A stretch of 64,000 nucleotides of DNA from Desmodesmus armatus (taxonomy: Eukaryota > Chlorophyta > Chlorophyceae > Sphaeropleales > Scenedesmaceae). This document shows, piece after piece, positions 52,001 to 64,000 of the stretch. Location: assembly GCA_007449985.2 (NCBI GenBank), contig VIIQ02000297.1:1-64000 (forward strand), in the 5' to 3' direction. Both the position numbers and the translations under genes were made by a program. The notes under the pieces are model-generated. The model was not told where the DNA came from, made no database searches, and saw nothing but the letters and a program-made list of their open reading frames with translations. Position 1 is the stretch's first letter, and each line of letters starts with the position of its first letter.

Positions 52001-54911
52001 GCAGCTGCCTTGTGGCTGAAACAGACCTACCGACATCTGCTGTGCTGTGTCCTGCTGCTCGCATGCACCTATGGTTGCAGGCCTACACTGCGGCGTCAGT
52101 TGAGGCCGTGCTCCTCCATCACCGCCACAGTGATCGCACCTCCACCCGTCATGAGCGCAGGTGGGACGTGGTGATGTGCTGCATATGTTTTTCTGTCTCT
52201 CTAGTGTTCTGTCAACAAGAAGAGCTCTGAGATCGGGCGTTGTTGCTGCGAGCACAAGCGGCAGGTGCTGGCCTCTTGGACTAACAGCACTCCCAGTTCA
52301 CGAAGTTTGGCAAAGGTGCACCATCTCTACCGTAGAGGTGGCCACCACAACAATAGATTTTGTGGAACCCCCACCTCCCACCCTGCTTGCTATCAAGGTC
52401 AGGCTTGGCGGCGGCAACTGAGCTGTATGTCACCCAGCCTTGTATACGGCCACGACCCTGTGCCGTGCCTGACACTATTGCCTGAGGTCCTTGCGCAATC
52501 AGCACAAACAAACACCCAACACAAGCGTCAACACTAAGCTTCTAGGCACCATCACCAGCAACACAACCAATCTTATGCCAAGACCAACACCCCCCCCCCC
52601 CCCCCCGCCGTCACCACCATAGGTCTGGCGGCTGCTACTGAGCCATATGTCACCAGTCTTGTATACGGCCACGACCCGGTGCCGCGTCTGACCCCCGCTG
52701 CTGTGCAGCGCTTGAGGATGGAGCTGCTGGGGGTAGACTGGGCCGCACAGCTGAGGTCATCATTGCTTGAAGCAGAATACACACAGGTGCGCGTGAACTT
52801 TTGTATGTTTGCTTGTTGCTTGCTCGCCTGTCAGGCTCCATATGGCTTGTGTGTGACCGCTTGCGAAGACCCGTCTGTGCAGTTTGACGTAAAGCTTTGC
52901 GCAATTTTGCTCGTTGCCACGTGCAGGCGATCACCGCGGCCATCGATTCCGCGAGTACCGGCACAGTCCAAGCCGCAGCGCAACTGCAGAAGCTGGCCGG
53001 CGAACTCCTACAAAGCAAACACATCCAACAGCTCACGAACACACTCAACACAGTCGTCTATGGCCGCGACTCACTCGCCGCTGCTGTTGCTGATGGCAGC
53101 AGCGGGGGTGAGGTCACCCGGTTACACCTGCAGCAGCTGCAGGAGGAGGAGCAGCAGCTGCAGCAGCAGTGGCAGCAATGGCAGCAGCAGCAGCGGGATT
53201 CAGGCAGCAGTGGCAGCAACCAGCAGGATGCATTGCAGGAGTGGCAGGCGGGAGTCATTCGCAACTGGATGGATGACGTAAGTGCGTAGAGGGCGTGCTA
53301 CCTTGCCGGGGGGAGGGGGGGGCAACAGGGGGGCGCGGGGGAGGGGGGGATGCTTGCCGCATGATCAGTGCTGTGTGTTGGGGCAAGGCTCCGTGAGAGC
53401 ACACGTGTCCGTGCGCACGTGAATGGACTCGTCAGCTGCCTTCGTCATGCATGACCACATCAGTTTGCAAATACTCGCAACATAACACCGCTGCGCAGAG
53501 GTTTCTCCCCTGCACTCTCTCTCAAGCCTGCTAACCGCTGCATACCCATAACCCACAGCTTTATCCATCAGCTGCTGCCTTTCTGTCACATACGACATTC
53601 CACTCCCATAGGACTTGCGCACACCACTCACACCACCCCTTTGCCTTAGCCCTGCCGTCCTGGTCCTGCTGCCTGCCTGCCATGAGCTGCTGCCCGCCTT
53701 CGCACCTTACTCACAATATCGCATGTTCACCCACATTGCAGGTCACCCACAAGCTGCTGCCGTTGTTGAAGGACTGCATGTCTCACCGCACTTTCTTGCA
53801 TGTTCACCCACACTGCAGGTGACCCACAAGCTGCTGCCATTTGTGAAGGACAACATCCGGCTGCCTGATGCCGACCTCAGCAGGGTGGCAGAGGCAGCAG
53901 TGCACAGCCTCACAAGCAGCCTCAAACATGTGGCATTTGGCCGCCACGGCGACAGCAGCAGCAGCAGCAGCAGCAGTAGCAGTCGTGCTGCTGCTAAGCT
54001 GGGGTTACCTGCCCCTGACAGCCGGAGTTTCGATAGCATCAGCGGCAGCGGTAATAGCAGCAGTGGGGAGGTCACGCAACAACAGCAGCAGCAGATAGCA
54101 GGTGGTTGGCCATCTGTTCAACAGCTTCCTGCAGCAGCCAGCCATGTCCTGACTACCATACGCAATGCTGGGCAGCTGCTGATATCCAGGGCAGGTAGTG
54201 ACATCAGCGGCAGCAGCGGCAGCGGCGGCGGCGGCAGCAGCAGCGGCATGAGCAGGAGCGGTGGCAGCAGCAGCAGCAGCAGTGGCGGCAGCTTCTGGGA
54301 GCAGCCCTCTGCTGCTGCTAGCCAGCTGCTAACAACCATCAGGAGTGCGGGACAGCTGCTGATATCTCCTGGTGGCAGCAGCAGCAGCGGCAGTAGCGGC
54401 AGCAGTAGTTGCAGCAGTAGTAAGGACAGCGGGAGCAATAAGCTTGCAGTGGATGATGGCAGCTTTTTTGACCTTTTGACTTCACCAGAGGCCATGATGC
54501 AGTACTGGAGGACTCGCCTGCAGCAGCAGCACCAGCAGCAATTGACCTCCCACGGCAGCGATCGCAGCAGCAGTAGGCACTCGGAGTTACCAGGGCCTCT
54601 GGATGTCCTTTGGGGCCCGAGTGACACCACCAGCAGTACCACCAGCAGCAGCAGCAGCAGTCACCCTAGTGACAGTCCTGGGCTGAAGGATCAGGCAGAG
54701 GCCGCCATTGCTGCCACAGCCACAGAGTTACGGCAGCAGGCTGATGCTGCCATTGCTGCCACAACAGCCGCCGCCTCAGACTTTAAGGACCAAGCCGATG
54801 CCGCCATTGCTGCCACTGCTGCCGCGGCGGCTGAGGCGGCGGCAGCAATGCCGGCTGTGGCGGCTGAGGCAATTGCAGCCGTCAGGGCAGCCGCCGGGCA
54901 GGCGGCGGCTG

Positions 54912-54942
<31 letters not shown>

Positions 54943-55917
54943 TCCACGGCTGAGGCTGTAGCAAGTGCTGCTGCTGCCAGTGGGGCAGCAGCGGCGGCTG
55001 GTGCTGCTGCTGCTGCTGAGCCTGTGGTGAACATGTTCCCACCTGGGAGGCTGCTGTTTATCATGCGGCAGGACATGCTGCTGCAGGGACGCAAGCAGCA
55101 GCAGCAGCAGCAGGATGCAACTGGCAGCAATGCCAGCAGCAGCAGAAGTAGTGACAGTGCTGAGGCAACTCAGCTTGGCCGCCATCATGGTCACTTGGCC
55201 ACGCACCATGCTGCTGCACCCTTCAGTCAGCAGCAGCAGCAGCAGCAGGATGATTTTGATGACGTCAGTGAAGACTACCCCCCTGATGCTGACATGGACG
55301 GCAGCAGCAGCAGCAGCAGCGGCAAAAGCAGCGCGAGCGGTGTGTGGCAGCAGCGGTCAGCTGCAGCTGGCAGTCACTTTCTGTCTACTGTTCGCAGAGC
55401 CGGGCAGCTGCTGATATCCCCTGCCGGCAGCAGCAGCAGCAGCAGCAGCAGTGACGGCGGCAGTACTGTCTGGCAGCAGCGGTCAGCAGCAGCAGGTAAC
55501 TTCCTGACAACGATCCGCAGTGCAGGGCAGCTGCTGATAGCTCCTGCCGGCGGCGGCAGCAGCAGCAGCAGCAGTAGGTTCCAGAGGGCTCGAGCTGCAG
55601 CAGCAAGTGCATTTGGCAAGGGTAGAAGGGGTGGGACCCAGGTGGGAGGGTTTGGTGACCTGGGGCACTTATCGCTCCTAGATGCACACCAACCGGACAG
55701 CCCACTCGACCACAAAGCACCTGACAGCAGCAGTAAAGATGGTGTCGCCACCACCATCAGCAGCAGCGGCAGCAGCAGTGGGCGGCATGTGTTGGTTGAG
55801 GCTGTGCGGGCTGGTCACTTTGAGTCCCTGGTGCTCCACCCTGAGATGTTCAGGGACCACAGGACCTTCAGCTACAGGGCAGCACTGCTGGAGCTGGTCA
55901 AACATGCAAAGGAGTAA
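49027..55917 (+). CDS. Class 3 (fungal-type / DAG-lipase-like) lipase with repetitive C-terminal half, 5' partial
   Basis: Serine lipase of the alpha/beta-hydrolase class 3 family, probably acting on glycerolipids. Exons: 49027-49502, 50027-50143, 50975-51068, 51268-51365, 51692-51831, 52081-52160, 52623-52786, 52927-53277, 53819-55917. Phases agree at every join (0,0,1,0,2,1,0,0). Conserved blocks: DLVFGLQAVAKKH; KADRQLLSSLLDAADLAYAAY; FIAVDHSSRSIIWA-IRGTKNVSDVITDV; nucleophile motif RLAGHSLGAGVAAVV; CSSITATVIAPPPVMSA; and the Asp block SLVYGHDPVPRLTP. Near the end comes PPGRLLFIMRQD, and VLHPEMFRDHRTFSYRAAL may supply the His. The last exon has four copies of a motif around LTTIRSAGQLLISP, Ser-rich linkers, and helical ADAAIAAT repeats. 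One base is missing between about 54870 and 54945: upstream frame stops at 54961, downstream frame is open from 54868. RGIHTSA near the N-terminus hints at an organelle presequence, weakly. Confidence 0.9.
49640..49905 (+). repeat. Copies of lipase exon tail and next exon head inside intron
   Basis: 49655-49760 repeats the tail of exon 49027-49502 (GGGCCGTTGAGTGTG ... GGCCAAGAAAC) with frame loss. 49822-49885 repeats the acceptor and head of exon 50027-50143 (GPTLKADRQLLTSLLDA). Confidence 0.8.
50098..50630 (+). repeat. Four copies of a lipase exon tail plus donor
   Basis: TACAAGATCAACC(C/T)ACA to GAGCCACCT(T/C)AGGG occurs at 50098, 50252, 50430 and 50581, the first three followed by G-runs. 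The first copy belongs to exon 50027-50143. The other three encode YKIN(P/L)Q...AVSHLR in the intron. An acceptor-side copy of the next exon (CAG-CGTCACAACCTGCGCAGG) lies at about 50856, before the real one at 50975. Confidence 0.87.
52390..52500 (+). repeat. Decayed copy of lipase exon 52623-52786 head
   Basis: TTGGCGGCGGCAACTGAGC ... CCTTGTATACGGCCACGACC matches the true exon head about 220 bp downstream (CTGGCGGCTGCTACTGAGCC ... GTCTTGTATACGGCCACGACC). Small indels break its frame. Confidence 0.78.
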
Positions 55918-57276
55918 CAGGGGGGTGGGGGGGGGAGGGAGAAACGTAGGGCATTTTTTGATCATGGCATCAGCGATGTTTAAAACAAGTCAAGACATGT
56001 TTACTCTAGTGCGCACCAAGATGTGGCACATGGGTGTGGACTGCGATGGGTGCATGCTTTTTGCAGAGATGATGAGTTTGATTTGTTGAAGTTATGTTGT
56101 TCAGGCACAACAACGTGTTGCATGTGCTGGAGTTGTCAAAACCCAATGGCACCACATTGGGCCGGATTGTACTGTCAGATCACCTGTCGTGTTCAATGAC
56201 ATCCTTGTTGTGTGTGAGCAGTACTGGCAGGCGGTCATGAAAGTGTTTGTGCTGTTTGCAAGACTGCAGTCACATCTGCTTACACTCATGAGTGATCAGT
56301 GGGAACACCAAATCCTCAACTACCCTGCTCTGTGTATGATTATGGCACAACTGCTGTGAAAAAGACTGTCACAGCTCACATGGTGGTCAGCAAGTATGAT
56401 AGGCGCTCAACACTCCTGGATACCAGCCGGCTCCGACACCCTATGAAAAGCGGGAACCGGCGTACATAGCTAGCACTACTGCACTTCACTCTCCATTGAA
56501 GCTGTGGCACTTGCAGCTGCCAGCTTCCATCGCAGCCGTTGCTGTTGTGCAGGCAGGACAACACGATTTGCCCTCACAGCGGCTGGCGGTGTCAACCTGC
56601 AGTGCAGCCTTCAAGCCTACTGCATGCTGCACACACGACATGTGCAATGCATCAGCAACAACACCCACATTGAATGTGTGCAGCACCCAGCCTCAAGTCA
56701 CTGAGTGACAGATGTGCACCGTGCACATCGGATTTGGAACATTGCAGGCTATTCTTTGCACCGCTAGCAAATAGAAGCAAAGCTCTCGCAGACACACCTT
56801 CACACAGTGTGACCAACACCAGCAGACCCCAATCCACCGCTGGCAGTCCTGTTTGTGGGCCTCACCAAACAACTGGGTTGACCGCCGGCGGCTCACACGC
56901 CCACACAACATTCCCAGGTCTTTCCTGGCACTGTGAGCAACAACAAGATCGTTGCACGATGGGTGCAACACACACTCTGCTGCAACTGCCAGTCATCACA
57001 ACAGTTGATGTGCTGCTAGCAAAGTGTGCCCCATTAGTAGTAACCGTTACTAGTGACTAGTAGGACTGCACCGACCTGTACTGTCACATCCTCTAGAGGA
57101 CTGCAGTCCCTCACGAGTCATGCAGTTCACGCAGAAAGTTTCTGCAAGCACACTTGCTTGCAGTCAGCAGTGCTGCACTGCAGACAGCCTCAGCATCATC
57201 CCACCACACCACACCACTGGTGCCATCAGCCTGTCCGGCAGGCAGGCTCCTCCCTGATCCTGGCAGCACGCCCAGC
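55918..57276. other. Convergent spacer between lipase and BTB gene, no gene seen
   Basis: About 1.35 kb with only short, unrecognised ORFs. Sequence just beyond the BTB stop (GCACGCCCAGCTCACACGCC) is conserved with the paralogue at 63025, consistent with shared 3' flank of a duplication. Confidence 0.5.
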
Positions 57277-59448
57277 TCACACGCCCACATCCTTGACAGT
57301 CAGCCGCAGCTTGATGCTGCCAGATGCAGGCAGCCCCTTGGCAGCCCAGGCCGCCTCATCAAACCCACCAGACATGGACCCAAGCATGAAGAAGTCATCA
57401 TAGCCCAGCTACACCAGCCTATGGTGTCCGCTTCAAAAATACCAGTGCAGGCTGCTCTTCTATTGGGGCTTATTGCATCCACTCCCACACAAACCAGGCT
57501 GAACGTACCGTGACAGACTGTGCCAACTGGGAGCTTCTTGGCACGTGCATTCAGTCTGATGGTGCTGCCCTGCTTGCTGGCATCCCATGCACAATTCAGG
57601 CCCATGTCCCACATTACCCCACCCAGCAGGCAGCTGGTTGGTGACGTTAGCTCGGTTCTCTTCTTCCGACTGGCGCTGTCCTGCACTGCTCGCTTGATTG
57701 CTGCCACATCCACCTCCCACTCCAGCTTTGCACTGCTGGCTGGCTGGATGTCACGCACAGGCAGCAGCCAGCTGGCATGCACACCAGGGACGCCCTTCTT
57801 GATCATGTCAGCACTCAGGCCATCCCCGTGGGACTGCTTCAGCAGCAGCAGCCGCTTCAGCTGGGGCTGCCGTCCCTGCAGCAGCAGCTTGTCTGCATCA
57901 TCTGACAGGACTGTTGCTGACAGCCAGAACTGTGACAGGTGGGGGCAGCGAACCAGGGGTGCCAGCTTGTTGACTGCGTGCTGCCTTTTGCTTTCGGTCA
58001 ATCGGTCAACGTAGGCCTGAGCTGTGTACAGCACGGTGTCCTCGGAGGCAGTCTGTGAGCATGTAAAAAGCAGAAACGGCAGAATGATGTACGTTAGGGG
58101 GCACGAAGGTTGCCGTCCACTCGCGTCCGTCAAGGTTGCCGGTCCCTGGCGTCCGTCAAGGAGACGGCACGAGTATTGCAACTCCTAGACTGCTCAGAGC
58201 ACATTTCAGAAGGTTTGTGCTTATTGCATTGCAAAACCAGTTGCAGTCGGTACTATGATCAGACTGCGCCAAGCTGGTTAGACTGCGGCAAGCACTAGTG
58301 ACGCACGGTGTACACACAACATGTTGGCTTGCCGAATTGCAGCCTGCTTCAGTTGCACGTACCTTGAGCTTGTCTGATGCCAGCAACAACTCTATGGCGG
58401 GCAGGGGCAGTTTCATCAGGGACTCCTGCAGTGTGGCACCACCCTGGGCCCACACAGCCTCCAGGTCACCATACTTGCTGAGCATTGCCTGCTCAAAGTG
58501 CGGCCGCATGCTCGGCGGCACTTCTGACAGGCTGCTGTACTTGCTGAGAGCCTTCCAGTGCTCCAGCACAGGTAGCAGGCAGTTGGGCATGTCCTTCAAG
58601 CTGAGCAGCTCCTCCATCACTCCTGACAGGCTGTCTGCACAGTCTGCTGTTGACTTCAGGGCTGCCACTGCTGCTTTGCTGGCTGTTGGCAGCTGCCATG
58701 TGTCTGCCAGCACTGCTGCCTGCACCTGCTGCAGGGGTATAAGGTCAGCCATCAGCTCAGGCCAGGGTTTATTGTGGTACAGCCCTTCAAGCACCGCAAT
58801 CGCTGCTGGGTGGAAGCTTGTGTCTGGCAGGGTGATGACAATCTGCTGCTTGGGCTTGGAGGTGCTGCTTGACCCGCTGCCTGCTGTCTCACTGTCCCTG
58901 CTGCCTGCTTTGCCGTGTTCTTGGGCCTCAGGGGTCTCAGGCTGTGACTGTCTTGAGCACTGTAGCACCTGTGAGGAGGGCATGTGGAGCAGCAGGTGTG
59001 GCAGTCAGTCACATGTGGTTGGGACACACTAATAAGGCCGACCTTGGTGTTTGTAATGCACCAGCTGCCGAGCATTCTATGCTGCATGCAGCATTCTGCT
59101 TATAGCTATAGTGCAGTACTGCATGGCATGCAGCAAGCAAAACAGTACTAGTCCTGCTTGCTGCATGCTGGCACTAGACTATAAAAACGAGACTGTGCCA
59201 TGGCAGCGCGAAACCAGGCTGGCGATACTTGCCTGTGGCGCAAAGAAGGGGCAGAGGCGCAGAATCTGGCTGTGGCCGGGGAACTTCTGCAGCACGGTGT
59301 GGCTGCTGTCGCGGGGGGCTCCGCTGAAGCTGCTGGAGAGGCGGGAATTTACGTTGACTGGATCTGACTGTCTGACTGTAGCAATCACAATTTTCAGGTC
59401 GGACATCTCTGCCTGCTTCCACAGGTTGCGCGATTTGGAAGTATCCAT
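57277..59448 (-). CDS. BTB/POZ domain protein, copy 1 (one-base frameshift near the end)
   Basis: BTB proteins are usually dimerising substrate adaptors for CUL3 ubiquitin ligases; the target here is unknown. Exons: 59233-59448 (ATG at 59448; MSDLKIVIATV ... FPGHSQILRLCPFFAPQ), 58363-58968 (VITLPDTSFHPAAIAVLEGL completes BTB; then BACK-like helices), 57277-58052 (TASEDTVLYTAQAYV ... a C-terminal domain shared with the copy at 63035). All introns are phase 0. The first uses a GC donor (CACAG|GCAAGT). Compared with copy 2, one G is missing in the run at 57404-57406 (WGYDDFF context). As written the frame ends at 57300, whereas the conserved frame would end GLPASGSIKLRLTVKDVGV at 57277. Pseudogene or base-call error; both fit. 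Confidence 0.85.
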
Positions 59449-61004
<1,556 letters not shown>

Positions 61005-61763
61005 TCATCTGAGAATGCACTGACGGACAGATCGGAAACGTCGGGGGCCAGCCCATCGATGGATATCCCCAGCAACACCCATGAGGGCATCAGCTTCCTC
61101 AGCTGCCAGCCCGTCAGCAAACAAAACCTCCAATGGAGGGTTGGACCACCGACGCTGGCAACACTCACGCAGAAAGGCAACACGACGGGCAGGCTGGTGC
61201 ATGAAGGACCGCAACTGGGTTGCAGGCACATTGCATGGGAACTCCATCCACCCACCAAAGTCAGCGAAAAGAGCAGCATGCGAGCGCCTCAGAACACCAT
61301 AAGCCTCACACTCAGCAATCATGTGCATCTCATCCCCCACTCCCTGATGACAGAAACGGCACAACCTATCAGCACGGGCAGTACTAGCAGCGAGACCCAA
61401 AGCAGAGCGGGACTGGAACTTAGCGGTGCACCACGTGGCAACATCAAGATCATGGGCACCCAGTCTGAAACTGGCAAGGGCTTGAACACGAAAGGTGCCC
61501 ATCAACCCTGCTTTGACTCTATGTTTGTGCTGGTTTGCACCAGCGTGTTCTGTGACGAGGGTGGGGTCAGTTGCATTGCATGTGCACGCTGCATCCCAAA
61601 CTTTGCAGTGACTCGACTGGCTCAGCACATTCCTCATCCAATTGCAAGCCGGCCACCAGGGGTGACTCGAGTGAGGTAAGTTTGTGGTGGAGTACATCAT
61701 CAATTTTTTTGCTGTAGTTGCACTTGCATCAAACATGCTTTTTAAAGGTGCTGCTGAAGTCAC

Positions 61764-63034
61764 TTCGCTAGACTAGCACTGTGGGAGGCGGTCGAGAAAT
61801 GTGCATATGCTGTTCGCAAGGATGCAACCACACAGCTTACACTCAATGGTAGAACACAACCTCAAGCCTACATATTGTGGCACAGCCGCTGTGATCCATA
61901 CAGCGACAGCTCACTCACCGACAAACAAGCAATGCACACACTTGGGAGACTGGCAGCTTTCGACCCAAAGCCAGGAAATCTACATGCACAATTGGTACTG
62001 TTGTGGCCGCCGCGGCCGGCGCCATCCACCATCCACCAAAGCTGTGACAGCTGCAACTGCCATCTGGCAGCTCCGAGCAACGGTTGCCGCTCGCAACAGC
62101 CGATGTAGCAACAGTTGCTGTTGCGCATACAAGACTCAAACTAGCATGAGCTTCCCTTCTGGGTGTGAGTCGCACAGGCGACCTGCCAGGTGACTGCGGC
62201 CTTCAAGGCCTGCCCAACACTCTGAGCGCAACACAGGACCCCCAGGGTCTGCAGCATCTAGTATGAATTCACTAAACCCCAGGCTCAAGTCAAAAAAGAG
62301 AAGAGTGCACTGGTGTGCAACCGATCACTTGGCGACCTGGTCCACATCATCTGCTGGCAGGTTTGAGCCAGGCGTCCCGTGAGGTGTGAGACACGCTTCA
62401 CACCACATGACCCAAAACCACAGCAAGCCCCAGCCTACTAATGGCAATGGCAGACGGGTTTGTGGCCCTCACAGTCAGCTCAGCTTCAAGCTGTGTGTGT
62501 GGGCCTGCAAGTTGCAGGGGCACACCACAGGTCCTCCCAGCACTCAACGCATATTGCATATCGTATGCTGGCAGCAGCCTGGGCAACACCATGCCCCAAA
62601 CAAAAAATGCAGCACACAGCCGTATGCATCTGCCAGTGATCCGATCAGTGATGACATCAAGATCTTTGAGTCAATGTGCTGCCACTCGATCATACGGTAT
62701 GTGCACCGTGCAACAACTTGGCAAGTGCTTGGTACCCGGTACCTGGCAAGTAGTTCTAGGCAGTACTGCCCCAGCATCTGCAGTCAGGAGTCATGCAGTC
62801 TCATACTCTTGAAGAACAAAGCTTCTTGGCAAGCACACGTAATGGCTAGAAGTGAGCATCATGCATCAGCACTGAGTGCTGCCAGCAGTGACTGCACTGC
62901 TTTCGGAAAGCCTAAGCACCACACACCACCACACAACATCAAACTTTGATGTTGGTTGAACCACGCATTGGTGCACCAGGTGCCCTTAGCCAACTATTGG
63001 TAGGCCCATCCTTGGCCCTGACAGTACGCCCAGC
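61764..63034. other. Spacer between LINE fragment and BTB copy 2, no gene seen
   Basis: No ORF here has recognisable domains. Composition is mixed and contains no long triplet array. It may be old repetitive DNA. Confidence 0.45.
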
Positions 63035-63814
63035 TCACACCCCCACATCCTTGACAGTCAGCCGCAGCAACATGCTGCCTGATGCAGGCAGCCCCTTGGC
63101 AGCCCAGGCCGCCTCATCAAACCCACCAAACATGGGACCGACCCCAAAGAAGTCATCATAGCCCCAGGCGGACCTGTTGCCTGCTTCGAACAGATTTGAA
63201 ACCGTGCACCTGACTACTGTGTCCACTCCAACACACTCCAGGTTGAACGTGCAGCGACAGAATGTGCCAGCTGGGAGGTTCTTTGCATATGCATACAGTC
63301 CAATTGTGCTGCCTTGCTTGCTGGCATCCCATGCCCACAGCAGCTGCATGCCCCACGCCACCCCACCCAGCAGGCAGCTGGTTGGTGACACCCCTGCTGT
63401 CAGAAAATCTGTTGCCCCCTTGAACCTGGCACTGTCCTGCACTGCTCGCTTGATTGCTGCCACGTCCGCCTCCCACTCCAGCTTTGCACTGCTGACTGGC
63501 TGGATGTCACGCACAGGCAGCAGCCAGCTGGCAGGCACATCAGGGGCACCCTTCTTGATGATGTTAGCACTCAGGCCATCCCCGTGCGCCTGCTTCAGCA
63601 GCATCAGCCGCTTCAGCTGGGGCTGCAGCCCCCGCAGCAGCAGCTTGCCTGCATTGTCTGATAACACTGATGCTGAAAGCCAGAAGGGCGACAAGTGGGG
63701 GCAGCGCACATGGGGCGCCAGCTTGTCAACTGCAGGCTGTGGCTCGGAGCCTGCTGCTGCCAGCCTGTTGGTGTAGGCCTGGGCGGTGTACAGGACCGTG
63801 TCCTCTGAGGCCAC
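63035..63814 (-). CDS. BTB-family protein, copy 2 (last exon only; 5' exons beyond right edge)
   Basis: One exon, entered in phase 0 after CTTTCAG at 63815, encodes VASEDTVLYTAQAY ... ASWLLPVRDIQP ... LEWEADVAAIKRAVQDSA ... WAWDASKQGSTIGLYAYAK and ends SMLLRLTVKDVGV-stop. It is a close homologue of exon 57277-58052, but keeps four G in the run encoding WGYDDFF, so its frame is intact. The BTB and BACK exons would lie past 64000. The shared C-terminal domain has beta-rich spacing like MATH or TLDc-type folds, but I cannot name it. Confidence 0.85.
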   Translation of the reverse strand: MASEDTVLYTAQAYTNRLAAAGSEPQPAVDKLAPHVRCPHLSPFWLSASVLSDNAGKLLLRGLQPQLKRLMLLKQAHGDGLSANIIKKGAPDVPASWLLPVRDIQPVSSAKLEWEADVAAIKRAVQDSARFKGATDFLTAGVSPTSCLLGGVAWGMQLLWAWDASKQGSTIGLYAYAKNLPAGTFCRCTFNLECVGVDTVVRCTVSNLFEAGNRSAWGYDDFFGVGPMFGGFDEAAWAAKGLPASGSMLLRLTVKDVGV

Positions 63815-64000
63815 CTGAAAGCATGACCCAGTTTGGCAGCAACGGGCATCTGTGAGGGCCTGGATGAACTATCAACATTTCATAATGCACCATGCCCACG
63901 GCACATCATATCTGATACCAGGCCAGGATGTGCGTTGTTGTGCATCCGTAATGAAATATCTGCAGAATATTGTGGCACATCAGCGATTGCCCATGTCTTT

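Overview
This window is nuclear DNA from a eukaryote, most likely a chlorophyte green alga. The genes are broken by many spliceosomal introns (GT/GC...AG). Coding and non-coding DNA is full of CAG/CTG arrays and long G or C homopolymers. The recognisable genes have plant-lineage architectures: EXECUTER, an FHA-TDP1 fusion and a LAF3-like amidohydrolase. A polyQ/polyA/polyS-rich chlamydomonadalean such as Haematococcus is my best guess, by style only. I found no prokaryotic features, rRNA, tRNA or CRISPR.

Layout. 1-4490 (minus): FHA-TDP1 DNA-repair gene cut by the left edge. 6625-11367, 15944-23085 and 25536-32739 (plus): three tandem genes, each with coiled-coil exons followed by one giant low-complexity exon and a shared intron-phase pattern (0, 2, 1). 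Genes B and C carry repeated SxIP motifs. 34943-38916 (plus): EXECUTER, a chloroplast singlet-oxygen signalling protein. 40340-47169 (minus): amidohydrolase-3 family enzyme (YtcJ/LAF3 type). 49027-55917 (plus): class 3 (DAG-lipase-like) lipase with a repetitive C-terminal half. 57277-59448 (minus): BTB protein. 61005-61763 (minus): 3' end of a non-LTR retrotransposon. 63035-63814 (minus): second BTB paralogue, cut by the right edge.

The most unusual property is genomic. In almost every mappable gene the DNA at an exon-intron junction (exon tail plus donor, or acceptor plus exon head) is tandemly repeated two to seven times inside the adjacent intron. The result is ladders of decoy splice sites. 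G-runs (sense strand) lie after donors and C-runs lie before acceptors. Several conserved exons also need one extra base, usually in a short G-run, to stay open. That points to sequence error or to young pseudogenes.

Exon borders were chosen by splice consensus plus reading-phase agreement between neighbouring exons. 5' ends are unresolved for most genes. The genes do not form one pathway. The tandem coiled-coil trio and the two BTB genes are local duplications.
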